Positions 51,408 to 60,312 of a stretch of DNA of 64,000 bases are shown in pieces; positions within the stretch are counted from its first letter, which is position 1, and every line of letters starts with the position of its first letter. The translations under genes and the position numbers were made by a program. A model generated the notes under the pieces. That model was not told where the DNA came from and did not search any database. It was given only the letters and a program-made list of their open reading frames with translations. The stretch spans positions 148,159-212,158 of the forward strand of contig JAFLDZ010000005.1 of the NCBI GenBank assembly GCA_017302135.1. The letters run 5' to 3'. The DNA is from Lysobacterales bacterium (GTDB lineage Bacteria > Pseudomonadota > Gammaproteobacteria > Xanthomonadales > Xanthomonadaceae).

Positions 51408-52193
51408 TCAGATCGACTGCATCCGCCCGCCGTCCACGGCCAGGCTGACGCCATTGATGTAGGCGGCGGCCGGCGCGCAGAGAAAGGCGATCGCGGCGGC
51501 GATTTCCATAGGCTGCGCGAATCGCGCCGCCGGTACGCTCTGGCGCATGCCGGCGGCTACGGCGTCTTCGGTCTGGCCGCTGGCCTGGGCGCGATCGCGC
51601 AGGATCTGGCTCAGGCGTGAGGTTTCGGTGTATCCGGGCAGCACATTGTTGACGGTGATGCCGTCGGCGGCGAGTTCGCGCGACAGCGTCTTGGCCCAAC
51701 TCGCCACGGCACCGCGGATGGTGTTGGACACGCCGAGATTGGGAATCGGTTCGCGCACCGACGTCGAGATCACATTGACGATCCGCCCCCAGCGCGCGGC
51801 GCGCATGCCCGGCAGCGTCGCCTGCACCAGGGCGTGATTCGCCAGCAGATGCTTGCGGAAGGTGTCAAGGAAAGCATCCTCGCTGGCGCCATGCGCGGGG
51901 CCGCCGGCCGGGCCCGAGGTGTTGTTGACCAGGATATGGATGGGATGGACCGCGACCAACGCGTCGATCGCGGCGCGCAGGCCGGCCGTATCGGACACGT
52001 CCGCCACCACCGCGCCATGGCGTTGCGCGCCGGTGCGCGGCAAGGCATCGACCACCGCCTGCAGCGCGTCGGCGCGGCGCGCCAGCACGGTGACGTCGGC
52101 GCCGAGCAGCGCCAGTTCGTGCGCGGCGGCGCGGCCGATGCCTTCGGAGGCGCCGCAGACCAGCGCGTGTTTGCCGTTGAGATTCAGATCCAT
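51408..52193 (-). CDS. Short-chain dehydrogenase/reductase lacking the catalytic Tyr/Lys
   Basis: 261 residues from ATG 52193. The Rossmann core is clear: ALVCGASEGIGRAAA (a TGxxxGIG variant), ADVSDTAGL and ILVNNTSGPA (NNAG variant). The catalytic YxxxK is absent: after the ISTSV serine segment the position reads SNTIR, with Ser and Arg in place of Tyr and Lys. The C-terminus (YINGVSLAVDGGRMQSI) is as in FabG-like proteins. The protein therefore either uses an altered mechanism or only binds. A whole SDR subgroup shares the S-N-x-x-R change, so a sequencing error is unlikely. Confidence 0.85.
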   Translation of the reverse strand: MDLNLNGKHALVCGASEGIGRAAAHELALLGADVTVLARRADALQAVVDALPRTGAQRHGAVVADVSDTAGLRAAIDALVAVHPIHILVNNTSGPAGGPAHGASEDAFLDTFRKHLLANHALVQATLPGMRAARWGRIVNVISTSVREPIPNLGVSNTIRGAVASWAKTLSRELAADGITVNNVLPGYTETSRLSQILRDRAQASGQTEDAVAAGMRQSVPAARFAQPMEIAAAIAFLCAPAAAYINGVSLAVDGGRMQSI

Positions 52194-52212
52194 GGTGGTG
52201 TCCTGATGGAAG

Positions 52213-52845
52213 TCAGCGGTCGTCGCCAGCATCGCTGCTGCGCATGAGTCGGGCGACGGCTTGGGCGCCGGCATCGTCGCGCGCAGCGAGATCTTCGCGC
52301 ACCGCGCGCCGGTTGACGGCCGGGTGGTTCTGGTTGAGCTTGAATTTCAGAGCGATGCGTGTCGGCGCGAAGCGGAAGCCGACGATGCCGCGCAGTTGCT
52401 CGCGGTGGTCGTCGCGGTCCATCTCGAAGTGCCAGTCGCGGCCGACGCGGGCTTCGAAACGTCGGCTGAGGCGGTCGACCAGATCGCCCAGCGCGGCTTC
52501 ATCCTCGTGGACATCGAGCCGCCCGTGCAGATGCGCGACCGCGTAGTTCCAGGTCGGCACGCGTGCCGCTTCTTCCTTGTCCGGATAGACGCCAGGGGAT
52601 ACGTAGGCATCAGGGCCGTGGACGATCATGAGGATGTCGCTGGTGTGCCGCGCCTGCGGATTGGGCCGCGCCCAGTGGCCTTCGATCAGCACCGCATCGC
52701 CATCGCGGCGGTACAGCACCGGCAGATGGCTCGCGAACGGCGCGCCGTCGGCATCGGTGCTGATCAAGGTCACGAACGGATGCGCATCGATCAGCGCATC
52801 CAGCGCGGTGAGGTCGGTTTCGACGAAGGCGCGGGGCAGATACAT
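52213..52845 (-). CDS. PaiB-like FMN-binding protein
   Basis: 210 residues. It matches the FMN-binding negative transcriptional regulator (PaiB) family: MYLPRAFVETDLTALDALID, HLPVLYRRDG, YVSPGVYPDKEEAARVPTWNY and the IVGFRF segment. The split-barrel fold binds a flavin or haem; the regulator name comes from Bacillus PaiB and may not apply. It lies 19 bases upstream of the SDR on the same strand. Confidence 0.85.
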   Translation of the reverse strand: MYLPRAFVETDLTALDALIDAHPFVTLISTDADGAPFASHLPVLYRRDGDAVLIEGHWARPNPQARHTSDILMIVHGPDAYVSPGVYPDKEEAARVPTWNYAVAHLHGRLDVHEDEAALGDLVDRLSRRFEARVGRDWHFEMDRDDHREQLRGIVGFRFAPTRIALKFKLNQNHPAVNRRAVREDLAARDDAGAQAVARLMRSSDAGDDR

Positions 52846-52864
52846 GCCGTCGGCTTGCCAGCGC

Positions 52865-53203
52865 TCAGGCCCGCGCGCCGAGGGTCCGGATCATCTGTCC
52901 GCGCAGATGGTCGTCGTGTTCGGCCTGCGGCGGCGCGATCTCGGCCATCGTGAAGCCGCGTTCCAGCGCGTCTTCTTCGTCGAGCCCATCGAGCGAGACG
53001 AACTCCGCATCCATCAGCGCGGCGCGCGCGGTGTCTTCGCTGTCGTAGGCGAGGGTGTTGCCATCGCTGTCGAAGACTTCGGCGGTGCCGGCCTCGCGGA
53101 CCCGCAGCCGCGCCCACACGATGGTCCGGCCGAGGCTCGCGAGCCACCATGTTTCGTGGATGTCGTGGCTGTCATGATCCGCCGGATCTGCAGTGGCGTT
53201 CAT
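52865..53203 (-). CDS. Small acidic protein of unknown function
   Basis: 112 residues, very acidic, with His-Asp clusters (DPADHDSHDIHE) at the N-terminus and an alpha/beta part (TAEVFDSDGNTLAYDSEDTARAALMDAEF). No family recognised. It is translationally coupled (ATGA) to the small membrane protein upstream and seems to be part of the asnS transcript. Confidence 0.65.
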   Translation of the reverse strand: MNATADPADHDSHDIHETWWLASLGRTIVWARLRVREAGTAEVFDSDGNTLAYDSEDTARAALMDAEFVSLDGLDEEDALERGFTMAEIAPPQAEHDDHLRGQMIRTLGARA

Positions 53204-53505
53204 GACGATGCCGCCGACCACAGCCACAGGATGCCGGCGGTGAACAGCCCGATCAGGATCGTCGCCAGCGACACTCTCGCGGGCGTCGCGAGTCCATCGA
53301 GGTTGCGGTCCTTGGCGCTGCGATAGCCGCCGTCCAGCAGCCACCACAGCGTCACCGGATGGATGAATCTCGGCGAAGACAGCGCCGCGAGCATGTCCGG
53401 CTGACGATCGCGCAGATGCACCAGCGCCAGCGGCCAGAAGATCACGAAGGCGGTCGCGCCGGCGATCGCCAGCGCCACGAAAACCAGTGCGAAGAAAAGG
53501 ACCAT
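53200..53505 (-). CDS. Small two-helix membrane protein
   Basis: 101 residues, with a transmembrane helix at ~2-29 and one at ~78-98, and a soluble loop containing FIHPVTLWWLLDGGYRSAKDRN. No family recognised. Its ATG overlaps the asnS stop by one base (TGATG), and its stop overlaps the next gene (ATGA). Confidence 0.7.
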   Translation of the reverse strand: MVLFFALVFVALAIAGATAFVIFWPLALVHLRDRQPDMLAALSSPRFIHPVTLWWLLDGGYRSAKDRNLDGLATPARVSLATILIGLFTAGILWLWSAASS

Positions 53506-54914
53506 CAGAACTCCGCATGACCCGGCGCGCGCGGGAACGGGATCGCGTCGCGGATGTTGTTGAGGCCGCAGACGTACACCACCAGACGCTCGAAGCCCAG
53601 ACCGAAGCCGGCGTGCGGGACGGTGCCGTAACGACGGAAGTCGCGGTACCAGCCGTAATGCGAGGGATCGAGACCGAACTGGGCGATGCGCGCGTCGAGT
53701 ACGTCCAACCGCTCCTCACGCTGCGAGCCGCCGATGATTTCGCCGATGCCCGGCGCCAGCACGTCCATCGCGGCCACGGTCCTGCCGTCGTCGTTGAGGC
53801 GCATGTAGAACGACTTGATGTGCTCGGGATAGTTCATCACCACCACCGGGCGACCGACGTGGGTTTCGGTCAGCCAGCGCTCGTGCTCGGTCTGCAGATC
53901 CAGGCCCCATTCCACCGGGAACTCGAACTTCTGCTTCGAATCCTGCAGCAGCTTCACCGCATCGGTGTACTGGATGCGCTCGAACGGCGCGTTGACGAAC
54001 GCTTCCATCCGGGTGATCGCGTCCTTCTGCACGCGCTCGGCGATGAAGGCCATATCGTCGGCGCGCTCGCTCAGGACCGCGCGGAACAGGTATTTGAGGA
54101 AGTTTTCGGCGAGGGTGGCATCGTCGTCGAGATCGGCGAACGCGATCTCCGGCTCGATCATCCAGAACTCGGCCAGATGGCGCGTGGTGTTGCTGTTCTC
54201 GGCACGAAATGTCGGGCCGAAGGTATAGACCTTGCTCAGCGCGAGGCAGTAGCCCTCGACGTTGAGCTGGCCGGATACCGTGAGGAAGGCCTCTTTGCCG
54301 AAGAAATCCTTCGAGAAGTCGATATTGCCGTCGGCGGTCTTCGGCAGGTTCATCATGTCCAGCGTGGAAATGCGGAACATCTGCCCGGCGCCCTCGGCGT
54401 CGGACGTGGAGATGATCGGGGTGTTGACCCAGTAGAACCCGTTCTCGTGATAGAAGCGGTGGATCGCCTGCGCCAGGCAGTGGCGGATGCGGGTGACCGC
54501 GCCGAACAGGTTGGTGCGCGGACGCAGATGGGCGACTTCGCGCAGGAATTCCAGGGTGTGCGGCTTGGGCTGGATCGGATAGGTTTCCGGGTCTTCGACC
54601 CAGCCGACCACTTCGACTGCGGTGGCCTGGATCTCGTAACTCTGGCCCTTGCCCTGCGAGGCCACCAGGGTACCGGTGGCGACCACCGCACAGCCGGCGG
54701 AGAGGCGTTTCACTTCGGTCTCGTAGTTCGACAGCGCGTCGGTGGCGACGATCTGGATCGGCGCGAAGCAGGAGCCGTCGCTGACCTGCACGAAGCTGAG
54801 CGCGGTGGAGTCGCGGCGGGTGCGGACCCAGCCCTTCACGGTGACTTCGGTGCCGACTCCGGGGTTGACTCCGGCCATCCCGGCCAAAGCTTCTTTTACG
54901 CTGCTGAACGCCAT
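53505..54914 (-). CDS. asnS: Asparaginyl-tRNA synthetase
   Basis: 469 residues (E. coli 466). It charges tRNA-Asn. The N-terminal OB fold ([13 protein letters not shown]) is followed by the class II core: motif 2 [21 protein letters not shown] and motif 3 [13 protein letters not shown], plus [13 protein letters not shown] 54914 gives the usual [10 protein letters not shown] start; longer frames are not supported. Divergent from the IscA-type gene over 73 bases. Confidence 0.96.
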   Translation of the reverse strand: MAFSSVKEALAGMAGVNPGVGTEVTVKGWVRTRRDSTALSFVQVSDGSCFAPIQIVATDALSNYETEVKRLSAGCAVVATGTLVASQGKGQSYEIQATAVEVVGWVEDPETYPIQPKPHTLEFLREVAHLRPRTNLFGAVTRIRHCLAQAIHRFYHENGFYWVNTPIISTSDAEGAGQMFRISTLDMMNLPKTADGNIDFSKDFFGKEAFLTVSGQLNVEGYCLALSKVYTFGPTFRAENSNTTRHLAEFWMIEPEIAFADLDDDATLAENFLKYLFRAVLSERADDMAFIAERVQKDAITRMEAFVNAPFERIQYTDAVKLLQDSKQKFEFPVEWGLDLQTEHERWLTETHVGRPVVVMNYPEHIKSFYMRLNDDGRTVAAMDVLAPGIGEIIGGSQREERLDVLDARIAQFGLDPSHYGWYRDFRRYGTVPHAGFGLGFERLVVYVCGLNNIRDAIPFPRAPGHAEF

Positions 54915-54974
54915 TGCCTTGATTTCCCGCGCCGTCGCGCCGATATGGAATGAGTCCGCAAGTTTAACTGAGGC

Positions 54975-54980
54975 TACAAT
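54975..54980 (+). promoter_or_regulatory. Possible -10 element of the IscA-type gene
   Basis: TACAAT (in GGCTACAAT) lies only 7 bases before the ATG at 54988, which would give an almost leaderless message. The same GGCTACAAT string lies upstream of the acyl-CoA dehydrogenase gene (~21967-21975). No good -35 is seen. Confidence 0.4.
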
Positions 54981-54987
54981 CCCGCAC

Positions 54988-55329
54988 ATGGCTATTTCCC
55001 TCGCTCCCGCCGCCCTGCAACGCGTTCAGGGCTATCTCGTCGACGCGCCGGAGGCGCTCGGTCTGCGCTTCGGCGTGAAACGCACCGGCTGCTCCGGCTG
55101 GAGCTATGTGGTCGATCTGGCCCGCGAAGCCAAACCCGGCGATGAAGTCAGCGAACAAGGCGGCATCCGCATCTTCATCGATGCCGACAGTCTGCCGCTG
55201 GTCGATGGCACCGAGATCGATTTCCTCAAGCAGGGCCTGAGCGAGCAGTTCGTGTTCCGCAATCCCAACGTCAAGGCCGAATGCGGCTGCGGCGAGAGCT
55301 TCACCACCGACGCCGACCGCGCGGCCTGA
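54988..55329 (+). CDS. A-type iron-sulfur carrier (IscA/ErpA family)
   Basis: 113 residues. Three Cys ligands are visible: C35 (RTGCSGWSY) and C99/C101 (ECGCGESF). It carries or assembles Fe-S clusters in the cytoplasm. No isc or suf genes lie near, so it is a stand-alone member; which of IscA, ErpA or SufA it is cannot be said. Confidence 0.92.
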   Translation: MAISLAPAALQRVQGYLVDAPEALGLRFGVKRTGCSGWSYVVDLAREAKPGDEVSEQGGIRIFIDADSLPLVDGTEIDFLKQGLSEQFVFRNPNVKAECGCGESFTTDADRAA

Positions 55330-55425
55330 TCGGGCTTCAACGGCAGGCCACGCCTGACTTCCGCCATATCCGTGGATGCCTGCCACGGACTAGACTTCCG
55401 GCCATTGTCCGCGTCGGAGTTCTGC

Positions 55426-57210
55426 ATGATCCGCCCCATGATCCGTGGTCTGTTGCGCACAGCTTCGCTCGCGGCCGTGCTCCTTTTTGCCGGTATCGGT
55501 GCCCCGCAGGTCTGGGCGCAGCGGACCGACGAAGGCAAACGTCTCGATGCGTTCTTCGCCGAAGAGTGGGAGCGCGGACTGCGCGAGAACCCGGAATCGG
55601 CCTCGTTCGAAGGCGACCGCCGCTACAACGACCGCTGGTCCGACAACAGCCTCGAAGCGATCGCCGCCAGCGAGGCCGCCGACCGCGAGGCGCTGGCGCG
55701 CTTGAAGCGCTTCGACCGCAGCAAGCTCGGGGCCGCCGATCAGCTGAACTACGACACCTTCCTCTGGCTGCTGGAAAAGACCGTGCAGCGCCAGGCGTTC
55801 CGCGAATACCTGCAGCCGATGGGCCATCAGGGCGGGGTGCAGACCGCCGACGGCCTGATCGAAGGCCTGGCCTTCAACGAGGTCCGCGACTACCGCGACT
55901 GGCTGGCGCGGATGCGTGCGCTGCCCGAAGTGATCGACCGGACCATCGCGCTGATGCGCGAAGGCGTGAAGGCCGGCAATGTGCCGCCACGGGTGCTGAT
56001 GCAGCGCGTGCCTGCGCAGATCGCCGCGCAGATCGTCGACGATCCGACCGCCAGTCCGTTCTATCGGCCGTTCGCGAAATTCGCGGCCGGCGTGCCCGAA
56101 TCCGAGCGCGCGGCGCTGCAGGCCGAGGCCCGCAAGGTCATCGCCGAACGGATCGTGCCGGCATACCGCAAGCTGCAGGTCTATTTCAGCGACGCCTATC
56201 TGCCGAAGACCCGTACCGGCATCGCTGTGGCGGATCTGCCGAACGGCAAGGCCTATTACGATTTTCTCGCCAGCGACTACACCACCACCGATCTGAGCGC
56301 CGACGCGATCCATGCCATCGGTCTGAAGGAAGTCGCGCGCATCCGTGGCGAGATGGAGAAGGTCAAGACCGAAGCCGGTTTCCGGGGCACATTGCCGGAA
56401 TTCTTCACGTTCCTGCGCACCGATCCGCGTTTCTTCGAGACAACGCCGGAGGCGCTGCTCACCCGCTATCGCGCGATCGCCAAGCGGATCGATCCGGAGC
56501 TGGTGAAGGTGTTCCGCACCATCCCGCGCCAGCCCTACGGCGTGCGGCCGATTCCGGACACCATCGCCCCGGACACCACCACTGCCTACTACCAGCAGGG
56601 CGCCAGCGACGGCAGCCGTGCCGGGTTCTACTACGTCAATCTGTACAGACCGGACATGCGCCCGATATGGGAAATGATGCCGCTGTCGCTGCACGAAGCG
56701 GTGCCGGGCCACCACTTCCAGTTCGCGCGCGGGCTGGAATTGCCGGATGCACCGATGTTCCGCCGAACCGCGTATTTCGTGGCTTACGGCGAAGGTTGGG
56801 GCCTGTACGCCGAACAGCTCGGCTACGACATGGGCCTGTACGACGATCCCTACGACCGCATGGGTCAGCTCGCCTACGAAATGTGGCGCGCGGTGCGCCT
56901 GGTGGTCGACACCGGCATGCACGCCAAGGGCTGGAGCCGCGAGCAGGCGATCGCGTATTTCAAGGACAACGCCCCGAAGACCGACCAGGACATCGTCAAC
57001 GAGATCGACCGCTACATCGGCACGCCGGGGCAGGCGCTGGCCTACAAGATCGGCCAGCTGAAGATTTCCGGGCTGCGCGCGCGCGCCGAACAGACATTGG
57101 GCCCGAAGTTCGATCTACGCGATTTCAACGATGCGGTGCTCGAGACCGGTTCGGTGCCGCTGGAGACGCTGGAGCGGCACATCGATGCGTGGATCGCGGC
57201 GCGGCGTTGA
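55426..57210 (+). CDS. Secreted DUF885 family metallopeptidase-like protein
   Basis: 594 residues from ATG 55426, preceded by GGAG; a second ATG at 55438 is possible. A signal peptide ends PQVWAQ. The DUF885 zinc motif HEAVPGHHFQ starts at about residue 423, and the downstream YGEGWGLYAEQLGYDMGLY segment supplies the third ligand region. Family members are putative carboxypeptidase-like enzymes of the gluzincin fold, probably periplasmic here. No neighbours on the same strand help define a substrate. Confidence 0.9.
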   Translation: MIRPMIRGLLRTASLAAVLLFAGIGAPQVWAQRTDEGKRLDAFFAEEWERGLRENPESASFEGDRRYNDRWSDNSLEAIAASEAADREALARLKRFDRSKLGAADQLNYDTFLWLLEKTVQRQAFREYLQPMGHQGGVQTADGLIEGLAFNEVRDYRDWLARMRALPEVIDRTIALMREGVKAGNVPPRVLMQRVPAQIAAQIVDDPTASPFYRPFAKFAAGVPESERAALQAEARKVIAERIVPAYRKLQVYFSDAYLPKTRTGIAVADLPNGKAYYDFLASDYTTTDLSADAIHAIGLKEVARIRGEMEKVKTEAGFRGTLPEFFTFLRTDPRFFETTPEALLTRYRAIAKRIDPELVKVFRTIPRQPYGVRPIPDTIAPDTTTAYYQQGASDGSRAGFYYVNLYRPDMRPIWEMMPLSLHEAVPGHHFQFARGLELPDAPMFRRTAYFVAYGEGWGLYAEQLGYDMGLYDDPYDRMGQLAYEMWRAVRLVVDTGMHAKGWSREQAIAYFKDNAPKTDQDIVNEIDRYIGTPGQALAYKIGQLKISGLRARAEQTLGPKFDLRDFNDAVLETGSVPLETLERHIDAWIAARR

Positions 57211-57231
57211 GGGTGTTCTGCGCCTGCCGAA

Positions 57232-57861
57232 TCAGGCCGTCCGCGGCCAGGCGTTGACGATCTTGCAGAACAGCTCGGCGGTGCGCTCGGTGTCGTAGAC
57301 CGCTGAATGCGCCTCCTCGCTGTTCCACGACAGCCCGGCCGCATGCACCGCCCGCGCGAGCACGGTCTGGCCGTAGGCCACGCCGGCCAGGCTGACGGTG
57401 TCGAAGACGCTGAAGGGGTGGAACGGGTTGCGCTTGTGCTGGGTCCGTGCGACCGCAGCGTTGAGGAAATTCAGATCGAAGTGCGCGTTGTGACCGACCA
57501 GGATCGCGCGCTGGCAGTCGTATTTGCGCACGGCGGCGCGGACAGCGGCGAACACATGCTCCAGCGCGTCGCGTTCTTCCTTGGCGAGCCGGAACGGATG
57601 ATCGAGATCAATGCCGGTGATCTGCAGCGATTTCGGGTCGATTTCGGTGCCTGGCGCCGGGATCAGGTGTGCACTGGCGGTTTCGCCGGGCACCAGCAGG
57701 CCGTTTTCGTCGAGATCGACCGGCTGCACCGCGATTTCCAGCAATGCGTGACGGTTCCAGTCGAAGCCGCCGGTTTCCACATCGACCACGACCGGCAGGT
57801 AGCCCCGGAAACGCTCCGACATTTTCTTGTGGCGCACGGGGGTGGCAGCGGACTCGGTCAT
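57232..57861 (-). CDS. rnt: Ribonuclease T
   Basis: 209 residues (E. coli 215). A DEDDh 3'-5' exonuclease for tRNA and 5S rRNA end maturation. Exo [12 protein letters not shown], Exo [13 protein letters not shown] and Exo [17 protein letters not shown] are seen. It starts 58 bases after the BufC stop on the same strand and may be expressed in part from the sigma-bufABC operon. Confidence 0.94.
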   Translation of the reverse strand: MTESAATPVRHKKMSERFRGYLPVVVDVETGGFDWNRHALLEIAVQPVDLDENGLLVPGETASAHLIPAPGTEIDPKSLQITGIDLDHPFRLAKEERDALEHVFAAVRAAVRKYDCQRAILVGHNAHFDLNFLNAAVARTQHKRNPFHPFSVFDTVSLAGVAYGQTVLARAVHAAGLSWNSEEAHSAVYDTERTAELFCKIVNAWPRTA

Positions 57862-57919
57862 GCGACAAGCCTAGCAGACGCCGCTCGCATCCCCGCTGCC
57901 CGAAGTCTCAGCCTCCGTC

Positions 57920-58744
57920 TCAGTCCAGGCGGGTGCCGAGGATCGTGCCTTCCGCGCGCATCAGCGCGAGCATCGCCGCGCCGTCGTGGAGGAAACCATC
58001 GAGGTCGGGAGCGCCGGCCTCTGCGGCCAGCGCCAGCAGCTGCTCGCGGCCGCCAAGCGCCGGTTCCGCGTCGAGTCGCTGCAGCAGCCGGAACGAGAGC
58101 GGTGTCAGCGCGTGGAAGCTGACGGCGCCGTCGGCTTCGCGGCGCAGCATGAGCAGGGTCGGCGCTGCGGGCGGCGTATCGGGCCGATAGTCCGGGCCGA
58201 TCCGATGCACCGGCCACGCGTAAGCCAGCGGCCACGCCAGCGGCGAGACCAGCGGGCGGCCTTCGAGCAGATCGCCGTGCGGCTCGTGCGCGATCTCGTC
58301 GTTGCGCGCTTCGCTGATCTGCAGCGCGAGTTCGATCCATTCGTAGTGCGCCAGTTCGCGCAGCCACGGCGGATCGTTGTGTCCGGCATCACGGCTCGCA
58401 TCAGTGCTTGCGCGCGCGTCCAGGTAGCGCAGGAATTCACGCGCCAATTCGGTGAACAGCGGCGTCTGACAGTCGTGATCGCGATAGAACGCGCGGATCA
58501 GCGCCTGCCAGCCATCGTCGCCGTAGAGTCTGCGCAGCACCGGGAAATTGCCGGCCAGCATGCTCTCGACGTTGTTGAAGAACAGGTCGCGATAGATCTT
58601 CAGTCTGCGATCTTCGATGCCGGGCGGCGGCGGTACGCGCTCGGGGTCGCGGATATGCGCGGCGAATGCGTCCTGCTGCGTGGCAAGCGCATCCTGCTGC
58701 GCGGCGAGAATGTCGTTCGATTCAGGCGGCATGGCGCTGGTCAT
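57920..58744 (-). CDS. bufC: DUF2063 family RiPP recognition/partner protein (BufC/HvfC)
   Basis: 274 residues. DUF2063 proteins accompany DUF692 enzymes and act as the recognition partner for the precursor peptide. Residues ~15-110 are the conserved helical DUF2063 core ([38 protein letters not shown]-like segments). The C-terminal part is a second, beta-rich domain. ATG 58744 overlaps the bufB end by 23 bases and has GGAG 10 bases upstream; ATG 58732 is an alternative. It is the third structural gene of the operon. A DoxX gene, often fourth, is absent; rnt follows. Confidence 0.88.
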   Translation of the reverse strand: MTSAMPPESNDILAAQQDALATQQDAFAAHIRDPERVPPPPGIEDRRLKIYRDLFFNNVESMLAGNFPVLRRLYGDDGWQALIRAFYRDHDCQTPLFTELAREFLRYLDARASTDASRDAGHNDPPWLRELAHYEWIELALQISEARNDEIAHEPHGDLLEGRPLVSPLAWPLAYAWPVHRIGPDYRPDTPPAAPTLLMLRREADGAVSFHALTPLSFRLLQRLDAEPALGGREQLLALAAEAGAPDLDGFLHDGAAMLALMRAEGTILGTRLD

Positions 58745-59591
58745 GCGCGGACGCTCCGGCGATGCAACGGCGGACCTGGCCGAGTTCGTCCAGCAGATCC
58801 TCGAACGGCGGCAGGTTGAAATCGCGCTCCAGCAGGGTGGGGCGCGGGCCGAACAGTCCATACGCTTCTTCGAGCAGCGCCCAGACCTGCGCGTTGACCG
58901 CGCTGCCGTGGGTGTCGATCTTCAGGTCTTCGGCTTCGTCGTAGTGGCCGGCAACGTGGATGTACGCCACACGGTCGCCGGGCAGTGCGGCGAGGAATTC
59001 CGAGGGGTCGTAGCGATGGTTGGTGGCGTTGACGATGATGTTGTTCACATCGAGCAGCATCAAGCAGTCCGCTTCGGCGAGCACGGCGTTGATGAAGTCG
59101 ATTTCGCGCATCGGGCGCTGCGCATCGGACACAGGCAGGGTGGCGTAGTACGAGATGTTTTCGATCGCGATCCGCTGCCCGAGGATGTCCTGGGTGCGAC
59201 GGATGCGCGCGGCGACGTGATCCACGGAGGCTTCGCTGAAGGGCAGCGGCAGCAGGTCGTAGAGTTGGCCGCGACTGTCGCCGCAGGCGCTGAGGTGTTC
59301 GCTGTACAGCGGACAGCGGTGCGTCTCCATGAATCTGCGCACCTTGACCAGAAACGTTTCGTCCAGCGCCGCAGGCCCGCCCACCGACAGCGACAGGCCG
59401 TGGCAGATCACCGGATGGCGCGAAGCCAGATCGGCGAAACCATCGCCGAGCGCACCGCCGACGCCGATCCAGTTCTCCGGTGCGGTTTCGAGAAAATCGA
59501 AGCTGCCGACGGCGGCGCTGCGCATCGCCGCCAGCAGCGGGCGGCGCAGACCGAGACCGGCGGCATGGGGCGGGAGAAGAAAAGCTGTCAT
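58722..59591 (-). CDS. bufB: DUF692 (MNIO) multinuclear iron RiPP-modifying enzyme (BufB/HvfB)
   Basis: 289 residues, TIM-barrel DUF692 family, relatives of MbnB. The expected iron ligands are all present: H64 ([10 protein letters not shown]), E98/H99 (SEHL), E144 (IENISY), D181 (DVNNI), H212 and H216 (HVAGHY), D226 and H228 (DTHG), E255 (LERDFN). It should oxidise cysteines of the precursor encoded just upstream; for HvfB the known product is an oxazolone/thioamide at EGKCG cysteines. No good ribosome-binding site precedes ATG 59591. Confidence 0.92.
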   Translation of the reverse strand: MTAFLLPPHAAGLGLRRPLLAAMRSAAVGSFDFLETAPENWIGVGGALGDGFADLASRHPVICHGLSLSVGGPAALDETFLVKVRRFMETHRCPLYSEHLSACGDSRGQLYDLLPLPFSEASVDHVAARIRRTQDILGQRIAIENISYYATLPVSDAQRPMREIDFINAVLAEADCLMLLDVNNIIVNATNHRYDPSEFLAALPGDRVAYIHVAGHYDEAEDLKIDTHGSAVNAQVWALLEEAYGLFGPRPTLLERDFNLPPFEDLLDELGQVRRCIAGASAHDQRHAA

Positions 59592-59712
59592 CGGTTGAAC
59601 CGTGGCTGGTGAGGCATTGCAGGGCTCAAAGCCGAGCCCGAAACGCAGGACGGCCGCAGTCTGCGGCCGCCCTGAAGCGAAGGCCGTCGTCAGCGACGAC
59701 GGCGGGATCGCA

Positions 59713-60255
59713 TTACATATTGCCGCCGCACTTGCCCTCACCGCACTTGCCTTCTGCCGCCTTCTTGTCTGCGCCGGCAGCGGCAGCCGGCTTGTTGCCG
59801 CCGCACTTGCCTTCACCGCATTTGCCTTCACCGCACTTGCCTTCAGCTGCGGCCTTGTGTTCGCCGCCGCACTTGCCTTCGTGGGCTGCCTTCATTTCCG
59901 CGGCGGTGATGTAGCCGTCTTTGTTGCCGTCGTGGGAGGCGAATTTGTCGTCCTTGCCACCATGGGCGGCGGCGAACTCGGCGCGGGAAAGCTTGCCGTC
60001 CTTGTCGGTGTCCATCATGGCCATACCGCAGGAGCCCTCTGCTGACTTGGCGCCGCCACATTTGCCTTCTGTGGGTTTGTCGCCGCCGCACTTGCCTTCA
60101 CCGCATTTGCCTTCGGCCGCTTTTTCGCCGGTGGAGGCGCCGAGCAGATAGCCCTGCGTCAGGTGGGTCGAAGCGAATGCGGACGCGGACAACAACAGGC
60201 CGCTGGCAAGAACAGCGGAAACGGCGATCGCGACGGGCTTTTTGGTCGTGGACAT
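59713..60255 (-). CDS. bufA: EF-hand-containing bufferin/HvfA-type RiPP metallophore precursor
   Basis: 180 residues. The signal peptide is cleaved near AFA28, so the product is periplasmic or released. Ten cysteines (51, 56, 66, 77, 129, 141, 146, 151, 171, 176) lie in nine EGKCG motifs and one EGSCG. Between the two Cys blocks are two perfect EF-hand loops: D82[11 protein letters not shown]93 and D109[11 protein letters not shown]120. EGKCG is the motif modified to Cu-binding oxazolone/thioamide in Haemophilus HvfA. The Cys motifs are encoded by near-identical 15-base units, so copy number may vary by slippage. AGGAGA precedes the ATG; bufB and bufC follow. Confidence 0.9.
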   Translation of the reverse strand: MSTTKKPVAIAVSAVLASGLLLSASAFASTHLTQGYLLGASTGEKAAEGKCGEGKCGGDKPTEGKCGGAKSAEGSCGMAMMDTDKDGKLSRAEFAAAHGGKDDKFASHDGNKDGYITAAEMKAAHEGKCGGEHKAAAEGKCGEGKCGEGKCGGNKPAAAAGADKKAAEGKCGEGKCGGNM

Positions 60256-60312
60256 CGGGTTGAATCTCCTGGGGATAGGGTCGGGATGAGGGGCGGGGGT
60301 GGGGAGCGAATC

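Noticed and set aside
59591-59831. N-terminal extension of the DUF692 frame to 369 codons
   Set aside because: The extra residues are translated from another frame of the bufA repeats ([12 protein letters not shown]-like low complexity). The DUF692 family starts at ATG 59591.
59713-60130. Repeated 15-base units taken as a CRISPR array or noncoding satellite
   Set aside because: The units are in-frame codons for EGKCG within a gene that has a signal peptide, a ribosome-binding site and partner genes; there are no unique spacers of constant length.
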